A stretch of DNA of 64,000 nt from Microbacterium sp. MPKO10 (GCF_026107415.2 NZ_JAPCHX010000001.1:496001-560000); one strand, 5' to 3'; shown: positions 33,558 to 42,530, numbered from the stretch's first letter. Translations and numbers: made by a program. Notes: generated from the letters alone by a model not told the origin.

Positions 33558-34540
33558 CGAAGAGAGCCAATCGGATCCGGGGCCAGACCCGATTCATCGA
33601 GCTCGGCCCAGAGCCCGTCGGGAATGTCTGCGTTGTAGCGCGCAACACCGCTGTCAACGTGTGCAGCACTTCGCGTACCGAGAACAGCGGAGGATACCGC
33701 CGGATGGCGAAGCGGATACTGCACAGCCGCCTCCGCCAATGACACCCCGTGCGCCCGACAGATCGCCTCAATGCGCCGAGCACGAGTGACCACACCCTGC
33801 GGCGCTGGCGCGTAATCAAATCGACGTTCAGTTCCAACGTGCGACGCGCTCAGCAGCCCAGAATTGTAGACTCCGGCAGTGACGACGCCGACGCCTCGCC
33901 CCAACGCCGTTGGCAGAAGTCGTTCAAGGCCTGACTGATCGAGAAGGGTAAGCCTGCCAGCCACCATCACAACGTCAACGTCTGCGTAGTCGATGAAGTC
34001 GCTCAGCATCTCCGCCTGATTCATCCCAACGCCGACAGCTCCAATCACGTTCTGCTCACGCAATTCGATCAGCGCGTTCACCCCGGCGGTCGAAGCCTGC
34101 TCCCAAAATTCATCCGGATCGTGCAGATACACAATGTCTAGTCGATCGAGACCAAGCCGGATAAGGCTTTCATCGATCGACCGAAGGATGCCGTCTCGAG
34201 AGAAGTCCCACAAGCGCTTGCGTGAGGCGGGCACGTCAAAACCCTCCGTGTCGCGCAGGTGCGCCGTCTCTGGACTGTCAATGAGCAGACGGCCGACCTT
34301 CGTTGAAATGACGAATGAATCGCGATCATAGTGCTGCAAGGCGGCACCGAGTCGCCGCTCAGAGAGACCAAGCCCATAATGCGGAGCCGTGTCGAAATAG
34401 CGCAGTCCCACGTCCCATGCACGTACGACAGCGTCCCGGGATTCCTCGTCTGTCGTCTCGCGGTGCAGATTCCCCAATTGTGAAGCACCGAAGCCCAACT
34501 CCGTCAATGCCGTGATATTTCTCAATGCGCGCTTATTCAT
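33554..34540 (-). CDS. Aldo/keto reductase, probable L-fucose (L-galactose type) 1-dehydrogenase
   Basis: The product is 328 residues of the AKR (beta/alpha)8 fold. The catalytic tetrad is visible: Asp and Tyr in YFDTAPHYGLGLSERRLG, Lys in ISTKVGR, and His in YLHDPDEF. The match to the L-fucose/L-galactose/D-threo-aldose dehydrogenase branch plus the dehydratase and lactonase downstream suggests oxidation of L-fucose to the lactone. The ribosome site before ATG 34540 is weak. It is the first gene of the three-gene fucose operon. Confidence 0.88.
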   Translation of the reverse strand: MNKRALRNITALTELGFGASQLGNLHRETTDEESRDAVVRAWDVGLRYFDTAPHYGLGLSERRLGAALQHYDRDSFVISTKVGRLLIDSPETAHLRDTEGFDVPASRKRLWDFSRDGILRSIDESLIRLGLDRLDIVYLHDPDEFWEQASTAGVNALIELREQNVIGAVGVGMNQAEMLSDFIDYADVDVVMVAGRLTLLDQSGLERLLPTALGRGVGVVTAGVYNSGLLSASHVGTERRFDYAPAPQGVVTRARRIEAICRAHGVSLAEAAVQYPLRHPAVSSAVLGTRSAAHVDSGVARYNADIPDGLWAELDESGLAPDPIGSLR

Positions 34541-35500
34541 CTGATCATTACTCTATCAGGTTGGGAGATATCGCGTCCGAATACATTACCGAGGCAGATA
34601 GGTCTGATCTTCAATCAAATAACGTCTCCCCGGTCCCACATATTGCGGACGCTGAGTGCAAGCGCCACGTCGAACGGCGAGAATCAAGATCTGTCTGTGT
34701 GATCTCGAGGCACGATCGAGATCGGTCCGGTTCGCGACGCGCATCCGTGGATACTTCACCCGAATTCAGCTACATGCGTGTTTCGCGATTTCCCGCTCGG
34801 TGAAGGATGATGACGCCACAGCTGGAACCCAACGAAAACTCCGGCCCGGCCGCACATGAAGACACCGCGATATTGCGTGCGACTACAACACTCTTCGCGG
34901 GGAATCGGGTCCGGCGACGTCTGGTGCTGGCTGTCATCCACCAGACAGGTGCCGAAGTTCGCGCTCGCTGGTCGACTTGCTGAAGCCAGCGTCAACAAGG
35001 TGTGAAGATCGCCGCGCGCACCCGTAAGAAGACATCATCTCGGCCCAGACCATGCCCGGCACGGGCGCGTCAACGGCGCCGAACGTTAATGCCGAAAGCA
35101 ATGTCTGGCCGGCGGATAGGGGTGATCATCCCTATCCGTCGGCGTCCGCCCATGTGCATCGCCGCTTAGTCTGGCGCCACCAGCATGAACGCATACCCCG
35201 TTGTGGATCGCGCCCAGCGATCGCCGATGCGCTGGCCATCCCACCGGTAGCCTCCAAGTGCAACGCGACACGGCAACCGCGCTCTGCCAGCCATCGGGAT
35301 CATGCCCCCAGCGACGTCACAACGAACACCATGAGCCTTCAGAAGATGCCAGTCACGGATTCGCTCATCACCCACGACATCGTGCGATTCGTTAGAGCGG
35401 GAATGGCGAAAACTCCATCCTCAATGGCGAGTTCAGGGACTTTCGGAGCGCCGTCAACCTTAGGAGCAGAGTGACGTGATGCGCGTCGCGAGAAGTACCG
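34541..35500. other. Long region without a credible gene
   Basis: About 960 bases between the fucose operon and the oxidoreductase fusion. The first 200 bases are clearly more AT-rich than the surroundings. Short frames exist, the longest continuous minus-strand one at about 35166-35410 (containing RIRDWHLLKAHGVRC), but none matches a family I know or has a ribosome site. It may be decayed gene remnants. It holds one strong palindrome at 35108-35143. Confidence 0.6.
35108..35143. repeat. Near-perfect 36-bp palindrome
   Basis: The core CGGATAGGG / CCCTATCCG (35113-35121 and 35130-35138) is centred on TGATCA, and the arms extend outwards by GCCGG / TCGGC with one G-T pair. Only one central pair fails to match. 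It could be a high-affinity dimer operator or the foot of a lost mobile element; there is no U run for a terminator. Confidence 0.75.
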
Positions 35501-37504
35501 TCACCCCATTCTGTCTGAGCGCAGATCAAGCCAGCGCACCTGTTCTTCGGTCAGCGAGATATCGAGCCCGGCCATCGAGGTCCGAGTCTCGTCGATCGAG
35601 CGCGGACCGATAAGCGGGAACGTCGGGAACGTTTGCGCGAGCACGTAGGCGAGCGCAACGGCAGTGGGCGCTACACCGAGCTCGGAACTGAGCGAGCGTG
35701 CACGGGCGAGACGCTCAAAATTGGCGTCGTCGTAGTAGCAGCGCACCAGCTCGGCATCCGATCTGTCATTTTGGTCAGCGCGAGCAAAGAATCCGCGAGC
35801 CTGTGACGACCAGGGGAGCAGCGGGGTTCCCGTTCGCTCCAGCCATTCACGATCGCTCGGCTCTGTGACATGCTCGCAACCAGCCCACGGCACATCAAGC
35901 GCATGAGCGAGCCCGAAGTGATCGCTCAGCACGGCAAAGCCTTGCTTGTCGTTCGCCTGCGCGTAAGCTTTTGCCTCATCAAACCGGGCGATGCTCCAGT
36001 TTGAGCCACCAAACGCACGGATGCGTCCGGCACGCACCTGTTCGTCCAGCACGTCCACGAACTCGCCGACCGGGATATCGAGGTTGTCGCGGTGCATGAG
36101 ATACAAGTCGACGTGGTCAGTCTGCAGACGCTCAAGGGATTCTTCGAGCTGTCGCACGATCGATTCCGGGTCGCAGTACGGTGTGTGCGCCCCCTTCCCG
36201 ACGATCACGACGTCGTCGCGGATACCACGTTGTGCCACCCACTGACCGAGTAGGCGCTCCATGAGGCCACCGCCGTATATGTACGCCGTGTCAAAGGCAT
36301 TGCCGCCTCGTTCGACAAAGTCGTCGAACATCGCCGATGCATGCGCGAGGGTCAACTGGTTGTCGCAGCCGAGCACCAGCCGTGAGACCGGCTTGTCGAT
36401 GCCTGCAATGGTGCCGTGTGGCATGGTCGCGTCGTCGCGACGAGCCAGTGGTCGGCCGTTCGCGGTAGGAATGTTCGCCGTGGCCGCTTCAAACGGGTAC
36501 TCGAGCCCAATCGCTGCGCGCCATCGATCGAGCGTGCGTGCGTTGCCTTGACTGTCTGCCCAGCTCATGCGCGGACTCTGACCTGCCTCTGCGAATTCCG
36601 CGAGAGCGTCGGCCTGAAGCGCATAAGAGTACGCCGGTTCGAACTCGATGTGTTGCGCTGGTTCACCCGGCCGTTCAACGTCGATGAACGACGGATTCTC
36701 AACGCTCGGCAACCAGGGCGAGCGCACAGTAATACGCCCCCGTGCGCCATAGACAATGAGACTGCTCGGTTCGGCCAGGCCGATGCCACAGGTGACGTGA
36801 GCGGTGATTCCCGATGCGAATTCCAGTGAAGCACTTGCCCATTCGTCGACACCCGTGGGCCCGACTGTACCCTTCGCCGTGATCGATGTGGGGTCCGCGA
36901 ACGGGGCATCGGTGGCGGCTCCCGCAACAAGCCTGGCGGCCGAGACCGGGTAGCCGCCCACATCCAGGATGCCGCCGCCCGCGAGGTTCGCGCTCTTGAG
37001 GCGGCTGTCGTCGAGAAGATCCGCCGCAAATGAGAACGCAGAGTCAATGTGCTGCACATCGCCGATCTCACCGTCGGCAATCAGCTGAATCAGCCGATCG
37101 ATCTGCGGATGGAAACGATACATGAAGCCTTCGGCGAGATAAACACCCGCGCGGCGCGCTGCCTCCATAAGCGACATGACGCCGGCGTGATTGACGGCGA
37201 GCGGCTTCTCGCAGATAACGTGCTTGCCTGCTTCGACGGCCTCAATTGCAAGGCGGACGTGTTCTGTGTGCACTGTTGCGATGTACACGGCGTCCACCGC
37301 GGGGTCTGCGTAGAGCTCCGCGTACGAGCCATATGCATTGATGGTCGCGTCTCTGGACTCGAATTCGGCGGCGAATTCCTCTGCTCGGCCGAGCGCCCGA
37401 CTGGCAACGGCGGTGAGCGTGCCCGTCTTGCTGTGCATCAGCTGCTCAGCAAAGCGATGTGCGATGTTTCCTGGGCCGACGATTCCCCAACGTACGTGAT
37501 CCAT
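35501..37504 (-). CDS. Fusion of Gfo/Idh/MocA oxidoreductase and aldo/keto reductase
   Basis: The product is 667 residues from ATG 37504 (AGAAGG and GGAG upstream). Residues 1-335 are a complete Gfo/Idh/MocA enzyme: Rossmann WGIVGPGNIAHRF, ICEKPLAV with Lys100-Pro101, and a substrate domain with GGGILDVGGYPVSAARL. After a linker (about 340-360), residues 364-667 are a complete aldo/keto reductase with Asp405, Tyr410, Lys437 and His471 as tetrad. Both halves keep their catalytic groups, so the protein may do two redox steps on one sugar. It is probably controlled by the divergent LacI protein. Confidence 0.9.
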   Translation of the reverse strand: MDHVRWGIVGPGNIAHRFAEQLMHSKTGTLTAVASRALGRAEEFAAEFESRDATINAYGSYAELYADPAVDAVYIATVHTEHVRLAIEAVEAGKHVICEKPLAVNHAGVMSLMEAARRAGVYLAEGFMYRFHPQIDRLIQLIADGEIGDVQHIDSAFSFAADLLDDSRLKSANLAGGGILDVGGYPVSAARLVAGAATDAPFADPTSITAKGTVGPTGVDEWASASLEFASGITAHVTCGIGLAEPSSLIVYGARGRITVRSPWLPSVENPSFIDVERPGEPAQHIEFEPAYSYALQADALAEFAEAGQSPRMSWADSQGNARTLDRWRAAIGLEYPFEAATANIPTANGRPLARRDDATMPHGTIAGIDKPVSRLVLGCDNQLTLAHASAMFDDFVERGGNAFDTAYIYGGGLMERLLGQWVAQRGIRDDVVIVGKGAHTPYCDPESIVRQLEESLERLQTDHVDLYLMHRDNLDIPVGEFVDVLDEQVRAGRIRAFGGSNWSIARFDEAKAYAQANDKQGFAVLSDHFGLAHALDVPWAGCEHVTEPSDREWLERTGTPLLPWSSQARGFFARADQNDRSDAELVRCYYDDANFERLARARSLSSELGVAPTAVALAYVLAQTFPTFPLIGPRSIDETRTSMAGLDISLTEEQVRWLDLRSDRMG

Positions 37505-37522
37505 GGTCTCCGCCTTCTGATT

Positions 37523-37540
37523 TCCGTGAACGTTCACGGA
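37523..37540. promoter_or_regulatory. Perfect 18-bp palindromic operator, LacI type
   Basis: TCCGTGAACGTTCACGGA is a perfect palindrome with the central CG common in LacI-family sites, 18 bases before the fusion gene ATG and 71 bases before the divergent LacI gene. A half site GTGAACG lies at about 37582. It probably blocks transcription of the fusion gene. Confidence 0.8.
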
Positions 37541-37611
37541 GTGAGTGTAGCAGTGTGAAGGAATGAGTACCATACAGTCAGAGGTGAACGCCCTTTGGCG
37601 AGAAAAGAGAC

Positions 37612-38604
37612 ATGGTGCGCTCGACGAAATCGGTGACGATCAACGACGTCGCGCGTGAAGCAGGCGTCTCCCGACAGACCGTTACTCGGGCACTCAACAA
37701 CATGCCCGAGGTGAGTGCTGCCACTCGAGAGCGCGTCATCGCTGCAGCCAGCGCCCTCAATTATCGCCCCAATCGAGCGGCACAGGGCCTTGTGCGAGGT
37801 CGGGAGACAACCGTCGGGCTCGTTGTCAGCGATCTGCGAAATCCGTATTACCCTGAGCTCGCCTCCCAGCTCACGCGCAAAGCCGGATTGCGAGGGTGGA
37901 GCGTTGTGCTGTGCGACCTCGGCGACGACCCAGACGATGCCCATCATCGCCTTGAGGCCGTTTCCCAACGCGTCGACGCGATGGTGGGTCATCTGTTGGC
38001 GGCAACCGAGTGGCGGGGAACTCTCGTCAACACTCCGACTGTCGTCCTCGATGGACCCTCCGATTCCGAGAAGTATGCAGTGATCGCAATCGATTATGAA
38101 CCGGGAATTCGCGCTGCCATCGATCATCTGATGGCAGGTGGACATTCGCACATCGCCATGGTGGATGCCGGCCGCACGCCATCGATTCGACGGCAGATCT
38201 ACCGGCGCGTACTCCGGGAAAATGGGCTCCATTGGTCCCCCGATTCCGAGCTTGTCGCGCCCGACACGCACGATGGGGGAGTGCGCGCTGCTGCCCGTCT
38301 GCGGGAGCAAGACCCCGAGGCTGATGCCGTGCTTGCATTCAATGACGTTTTAGCCGTTGGGATGCTGAAAGGTTTCGCGCATGCGAAGGTCAACGTCCCG
38401 CACGACTTTGCCGTCGTCGGCATCGATGGTCTCGATATCGGCACTCTCGTGACGCCTGAACTCACGAGCGTCGCCATCGACAAGGCGAAGCTCGCTGACA
38501 CGGCAATCGAGCTTGTCGAGGCGCTTCTCGACGGGGCTGCACCTCCAGACGAGCGACTGCATCGCACAGTGACGCACACGCTGGTGGTGCGCGAATCCGC
38601 GTGA
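37612..38604 (+). CDS. LacI family transcriptional regulator
   Basis: The product is 330 residues. The helix-turn-helix VTINDVAREAGVSRQTVTRA is at 8-27, the hinge YRPNRAAQGLVRGRETTVGL follows, and the sugar-binding domain shows GLVVSDLRNPYYPEL and DFAVVGIDGLDIG. It is divergent from the fusion gene and probably binds the palindrome at 37523-37540. A strong terminator follows at 38674. Confidence 0.94.
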   Translation: MVRSTKSVTINDVAREAGVSRQTVTRALNNMPEVSAATRERVIAAASALNYRPNRAAQGLVRGRETTVGLVVSDLRNPYYPELASQLTRKAGLRGWSVVLCDLGDDPDDAHHRLEAVSQRVDAMVGHLLAATEWRGTLVNTPTVVLDGPSDSEKYAVIAIDYEPGIRAAIDHLMAGGHSHIAMVDAGRTPSIRRQIYRRVLRENGLHWSPDSELVAPDTHDGGVRAAARLREQDPEADAVLAFNDVLAVGMLKGFAHAKVNVPHDFAVVGIDGLDIGTLVTPELTSVAIDKAKLADTAIELVEALLDGAAPPDERLHRTVTHTLVVRESA

Positions 38605-38673
38605 ACAGGCTTGCAGAACAGGCCGCGCCCAAACCCATATACATGTTCTGATCTACATGCCGCCGCTTAACGA

Positions 38674-38703
38674 CGTCGGGCCCCGCCGAAGCGGGGCCCG
38701 ACG
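38674..38703. terminator. Strong bidirectional hairpin terminator
   Basis: A perfect 13-bp stem CGTCGGGCCCCGC / GCGGGGCCCGACG closes a CGAA tetraloop between the convergent LacI (ends 38604) and DUF4190 (ends 38721) genes. The T-run is poor, as is common in high-GC actinobacteria. Confidence 0.85.
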
Positions 38704-38720
38704 CGTCTTCGCGCTGAAAC

Positions 38721-39023
38721 TCAGTACGTGTACGTATCGAGGTCGCTCACCGCAGCGCCAACGACGACCACGACCACGATGATGTAAATAATCGTGATCA
38801 CGAGTGACGCGAGCCCGATGATCACGCCAGCGATCGCGAGACCGCGGCCCTTTTCGCCGGTCTTCTTGATCTGCGACAGCGCGACGAAGCTGAGGATCGC
38901 GCCAACGATGCTCACGAAGAACGACAGGATGAACCCGACGATCGCCATGACGTTGAATTTGTCCTGCGGCGCCGGTGCTCCCTGGTAAGGGTTCGGGGCA
39001 GGAGGCGGAGGTGTCTGTGACAT
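38721..39023 (-). CDS. DUF4190 domain membrane protein
   Basis: The product is 100 residues. A proline-rich cytoplasmic N-terminus (QTPPPPAPNPYQGAPAP) leads to two membrane helices around the conserved loop ALSQIKKTGEKGRGLAIAGV, the mark of DUF4190. A very hydrophobic C-terminal helix is rich in Val and Ile. The function is unknown. The neighbouring gene at 39161 is a paralogue, probably from tandem duplication. Confidence 0.88.
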   Translation of the reverse strand: MSQTPPPPAPNPYQGAPAPQDKFNVMAIVGFILSFFVSIVGAILSFVALSQIKKTGEKGRGLAIAGVIIGLASLVITIIYIIVVVVVVGAAVSDLDTYTY

Positions 39024-39160
39024 GAATCTGTTCCTTTCTGACGAAACACGGTTCAGGCTGCCGCCTGTGCCACGCCTCGGTTTCCTATGGTTGAGGTTGC
39101 TACATCTACAGTGCGTTCGTCAAGAGCAGCACGGAGTCGCCGCTGACGCACGCGGGCCGT

Positions 39161-39463
39161 TTACATCATGGAGAACGTCACGACGAGTGACAGAGCGTAG
39201 AGAATGCCGCCGATCACGAACCCGGCAAGTCCAACGACGATTCCCGCGATCGCGAGGCCACGCCCTGCCTCTCCCGTGGTCTTGATCTTGTTAAGAGCGA
39301 TGAATCCCAGGATGCCGCCGGCGAGAGCGACCAGGCAGAGAATTCCAATCAGAAATGACGCGAGAAATCCGCCTCCGGCCAGGCAGATCGACGTCACTGC
39401 CATCGAGTTGGTTCGCTTCGGCGCCGCGCCCGAATACGGCTGCGGTGCTGATGGTGTCGACAT
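39161..39463 (-). CDS. DUF4190 domain membrane protein, paralogue
   Basis: The product is 100 residues with the same layout as its neighbour: a short Pro/Ala-rich head (SAPQPYSGAAPKR), two helices and the loop ALNKIKTTGEAGRGLAIAGI. The loop is much more conserved between the copies than the helices are. The gap of 137 bases between the two genes holds no other gene, so each may have its own promoter. Confidence 0.88.
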   Translation of the reverse strand: MSTPSAPQPYSGAAPKRTNSMAVTSICLAGGGFLASFLIGILCLVALAGGILGFIALNKIKTTGEAGRGLAIAGIVVGLAGFVIGGILYALSLVVTFSMM

Positions 39464-39580
39464 GATTCCCCCAGAGAGTTACCGATCACGCGGCAGAACG
39501 CGCTGACGTCCGCCACACATCAACTATAGAGAAAGCTGTGAACGGGCGCCATGGAGAGCACTCCCCATGTCGAACTGTGA

Positions 39581-40966
39581 CTAGGCTCCCTTGAGCCTCT
39601 CAGCGAGGTAGCCGGAGAGCCGGTCGAGCGATACGCGCTCCTGGGCCATGGAGTCACGGTCTCGCACGGTCACAGCCCGGTCGTCGAGAGAGTCGAAGTC
39701 GACGGTGATGCAGTACGGCGTGCCGATCTCGTCCTGACGCCGATAACGACGCCCGATCGCGCCGGCATCGTCGAAGTCGACGTTCCACTGCTGGCGCAGC
39801 GACTCGCCCACCTCGCGGGCCAGTGGCGAGAGCTTCTCGTTGCGGCTAAGCGGAAGCACCGCGGCCTTCACCGGCGCGAGTCGCGGATCGAGCTTCAGGA
39901 CGGTGCGCTTGTCGACGCCACCCTTGGTGTTGGGAGCTTCGTCTTCTGTGTAGGCATCGACGAGGAACGCCATCATCGAGCGCGTCAGACCGAACGACGG
40001 CTCGATCACGTACGGAATGAACCGTTCGCCCGACGCCTGGTTGAAGTAGCTGAGCTCGGTGCCGGATGCTTCGGAATGGGACGTGAGGTCGAAGTCTGTG
40101 CGGTTGGCGACGCCCATGAGCTCGCCCCACTCGCTGCCCGTGAAGCCGAAGCGGTACTCGAAGTCGATGGTGCCGGCCGAATAGTGCGCACGCTCATCTT
40201 CGGGCACGTCGAACTGACGCATGTTGTCCGGGTTCATTCCGAGGTCGATGAACCAGTTCCAGCAGATGTCGACCCACCTCTGGAACCAGGTGTCGGCGTC
40301 GTCTGGGGCTGTGAAGAACTCGATCTCCATCTGCTCGAACTCGCGGGTTCGGAAGATGAAGTTGCCCGGGGTGATCTCATTGCGGAAGGCCTTGCCGATC
40401 TGACCGATGCCGAACGGCGGCTTCTTGCGCGCCGATGTGAGCACGTTGTTGAAGTTGACGAAGATGCCCTGTGCCGTCTCGGGGCGCAGGTAGTTGAGGC
40501 CGGCCGCCGAGTCGACGGGGCCGAGGAAGGTCTTCACGAGGCCGGAGAACATCTGCGGCTCCGTCCAGCGTCCCTTCGTTCCGCAGTCGGGGCACGGGAT
40601 CTCGCTCATGCCGTCTTTCGGCGCCCGACCCTTCTTCGCCTCGAACGTCTCGATAAGGTGGTCCTCCCGGTGCCGCTTATGGCACTGTTCGCACTCGACG
40701 AGAGGATCGGTGAAGGTAGCGACGTGCCCCGAGGCCTCCCACACAGCCTTCGGCAAAATCACCGACGAGTCCAGGCCGACCATGTCTTCACGACCGCGCA
40801 CGAAGTGCTGCCACCACTGACGCTTGATGTTCTCTTTCAGTTCGACGCCGAGGGGCCCGTAGTCCCAGGCCGATCGGGACCCGCCGTAGATCTCACCCGC
40901 TTGAAACACGAACCCGCGATGGCGGGCGAGGGCGATGACGGCGTCGAGTCTGCTGGAAGCGGCCAC
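39581..40966 (-). CDS. glyS: Glycyl-tRNA synthetase, alpha2 dimer type
   Basis: It charges tRNA(Gly). The product is 461 residues from GTG 40966, with AGGAG five bases upstream. Class II signatures are visible: motif 2 [20 protein letters not shown] and motif 3 [14 protein letters not shown]. Cysteine pairs in [10 protein letters not shown] and [10 protein letters not shown] probably form a zinc site in the insertion near 100-150. The single-chain form is standard in actinobacteria. The gene stands alone, next to the DUF4190 pair. Confidence 0.96.
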   Translation of the reverse strand: MAASSRLDAVIALARHRGFVFQAGEIYGGSRSAWDYGPLGVELKENIKRQWWQHFVRGREDMVGLDSSVILPKAVWEASGHVATFTDPLVECEQCHKRHREDHLIETFEAKKGRAPKDGMSEIPCPDCGTKGRWTEPQMFSGLVKTFLGPVDSAAGLNYLRPETAQGIFVNFNNVLTSARKKPPFGIGQIGKAFRNEITPGNFIFRTREFEQMEIEFFTAPDDADTWFQRWVDICWNWFIDLGMNPDNMRQFDVPEDERAHYSAGTIDFEYRFGFTGSEWGELMGVANRTDFDLTSHSEASGTELSYFNQASGERFIPYVIEPSFGLTRSMMAFLVDAYTEDEAPNTKGGVDKRTVLKLDPRLAPVKAAVLPLSRNEKLSPLAREVGESLRQQWNVDFDDAGAIGRRYRRQDEIGTPYCITVDFDSLDDRAVTVRDRDSMAQERVSLDRLSGYLAERLKGA

Positions 40967-41077
40967 GATGGCTCCTGAAAGATTTGTCGTGCGAGAATTG
41001 CCGGATTGCGCGGCAGATGCCAGTCTATCGATTGCCTCCTGGGTCTTCACATCACACCGCTGGTGCAGACTGGAGAG

Positions 41078-41506
41078 GTGAGTCTCGACGCAGCATCCCC
41101 TCAAACCCTCCCCGACATCATCGTCTCCGCCGTCGCGATCATCCGCGACCGGAGAGTACTCATGGTGACGGCACGTGGCCGCGACGTCGTGTATATGCCC
41201 GGTGGCAAGGTGGATGCTGGTGAGACGCTGCTCGAGGCCGCGCAACGCGAGTCACGCGAAGAGGTTTCGGCCGGGCTGCGGCCGGATTCCGTACGCGAGC
41301 TTTTCACCGTCGTGACGCAGGCGCACGGCGAGCCCGAGGGGCGGATGGTGCGCATGACGCTGTTCGCCGGGGAGCCGGATGCGGAGCCGCGGCCGGCGGC
41401 CGAGGTGAGCGCCCTGCACTGGGTGACGACGGCGGATCTGCATCGCTGCCCGCCGGCGGGCGCCGAGGTGCTGCGTCGCCTCGCAGCATCCGGTCTCATC
41501 GACTGA
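41078..41506 (+). CDS. NUDIX hydrolase
   Basis: The product is 142 residues from GTG 41078. [20 protein letters not shown] starts the Nudix box (G-x5-E-x7-R-E-x2-E-E), with the EE following directly, so it is a complete magnesium-dependent diphosphate hydrolase. The substrate cannot be read from the sequence. GGAG lies only two bases before the GTG, so initiation may be unusual; the frame is open to 41006. It is divergent from glyS and ends ten bases from the convergent TetR gene. Confidence 0.87.
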   Translation: MSLDAASPQTLPDIIVSAVAIIRDRRVLMVTARGRDVVYMPGGKVDAGETLLEAAQRESREEVSAGLRPDSVRELFTVVTQAHGEPEGRMVRMTLFAGEPDAEPRPAAEVSALHWVTTADLHRCPPAGAEVLRRLAASGLID

Positions 41507-41515
41507 GCGAGCACG

Positions 41516-42130
41516 TCAGGTCGCCAGGAGGCCCTCCAGGTGCGACTCGAGCACGCGGCGACTCAGCAATGCGTACTCCGGGTCCGACGCCAGAACGCCG
41601 TGGAGCAGCAGGCCGTCGACGACCGCATGCAGCCGGGCAATCTCCACGTCAAGATCGAAGTCGGCGCGGAACCGACTGCGCTGATTGCCCGACGTGATGA
41701 TGCGTGCAACGAGGGCGCGCAGGCCATCATGCAACATGCTGATGGGTCGCGCGAGCTCTGTCGACGTTCGAGCCACCACCGCGAATTCCAGCCACACTGC
41801 CGCCTCGATCTCCCGCGCCGAGTCGAGCGGCAGAACCTCGCAGAGCATGTCGACGGCAATCGACCGCCGCTGATCAGCTGACTGCTCTGTCCCGAGACGA
41901 GCGAGGTGAGCCTCGAGGCGCTCGGTCGTGCGATCGACGAGTGTCTCGGCAGCGAACATCAGCAGTTCATCGTGGCCAGAGAAGTAATGGCGCACCGACC
42001 CCACGGCCAACTCCGACTCCGCCGCAATCGTCGCGAGGGTGGCTGCGCGCAGTCCGCCCCGAGCAATAACGGTCAGAACAGCGTCGGCAATGGCGTCACG
42101 TCGTGCTTCAGCATCCACGATTTTGGGCAT
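41516..42130 (-). CDS. TetR family transcriptional regulator
   Basis: The product is 204 residues. The N-terminal helix-turn-helix is RGGLRAATLATIAAESELAV (24-43) followed by SVRHYFSGHDELL. The C-terminal helices have a TetR_C-like pattern with SRFRADFDLDVEIARLHAVV. It is divergent from a small membrane-protein pair across an AT-rich region with two related boxes, so it probably represses itself and that pair. Confidence 0.92.
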   Translation of the reverse strand: MPKIVDAEARRDAIADAVLTVIARGGLRAATLATIAAESELAVGSVRHYFSGHDELLMFAAETLVDRTTERLEAHLARLGTEQSADQRRSIAVDMLCEVLPLDSAREIEAAVWLEFAVVARTSTELARPISMLHDGLRALVARIITSGNQRSRFRADFDLDVEIARLHAVVDGLLLHGVLASDPEYALLSRRVLESHLEGLLAT

Positions 42131-42140
42131 GGTTCTTTTT

Positions 42141-42179
42141 TAGCATGATTGTGCTATTTTATTTAGCATGATGTTGTTA
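42141..42179. promoter_or_regulatory. AT-rich TetR operator region
   Basis: TAGCATGATTGTGCTA (42141-42156) has 5-bp inverted arms TAGCA / TGCTA. A related box TAGCATGATGTTGTTA lies at 42164-42179. The region is strikingly AT-rich for this genome and lies between the divergent TetR and membrane-protein genes. Confidence 0.6.
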
Positions 42180-42530
42180 TTTAAGGATCACAGCGGGATC
42201 GAGACGGTGCTGAACATCATGCTCATCCGCTTTGGAATCATCGCGGCGATTGTCGTCGTCGTCGTGATCGTGCTCTTCGCGATCGCCCTGTGGCTCCGCA
42301 GACACGGTGCACTGGGAAAGGCGACGCGTCACGCCGCACCGTTGGCGCGCAAAGCCGCTGTCGCCCGTGCGCGCACCACGCGAGGTCGGAGCGATCTGAT
42401 GTCGTCTGGCCTCTCGCTGCTTGCGACGACACTGGAGCGGAGCGCCGAGTCACGCGACAGCGAGAGCCTCGACGGGGAAACCCACGACAGCGAGACGCGC
42501 AATAGTCACCGCGACGGAGACAGCGCATGA
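42168..42530 (+). CDS. Small membrane protein with charged tail
   Basis: The product is up to 120 residues. One strong helix (MLIRFGIIAAIVVVVVIVLF from about residue 18) is followed by a basic region with many Arg/Ala and an acidic, Ser-rich tail (SESLDGETHDSETRNSH). ATG 42168 lies inside the second operator-like box, so translation may really start at GTG 42207 or ATG 42219, which would put the helix at the very N-terminus. The family is not recognised. Its stop overlaps the start of a 44-codon gene. Confidence 0.7.
   Translation: MMLLFKDHSGIETVLNIMLIRFGIIAAIVVVVVIVLFAIALWLRRHGALGKATRHAAPLARKAAVARARTTRGRSDLMSSGLSLLATTLERSAESRDSESLDGETHDSETRNSHRDGDSA

Noticed and set aside
35166-35410. Possible small gene on the minus strand in the gene-poor region
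   Set aside because: The frame encodes a Trp/Arg-rich stretch without a known family, a ribosome site or neighbours; it is kept only as a possible remnant.
38674-38703. Attachment site or tRNA-like element at the strong hairpin
   Set aside because: It is a simple stem with a CGAA loop between two convergent gene ends, which is best explained as a terminator.
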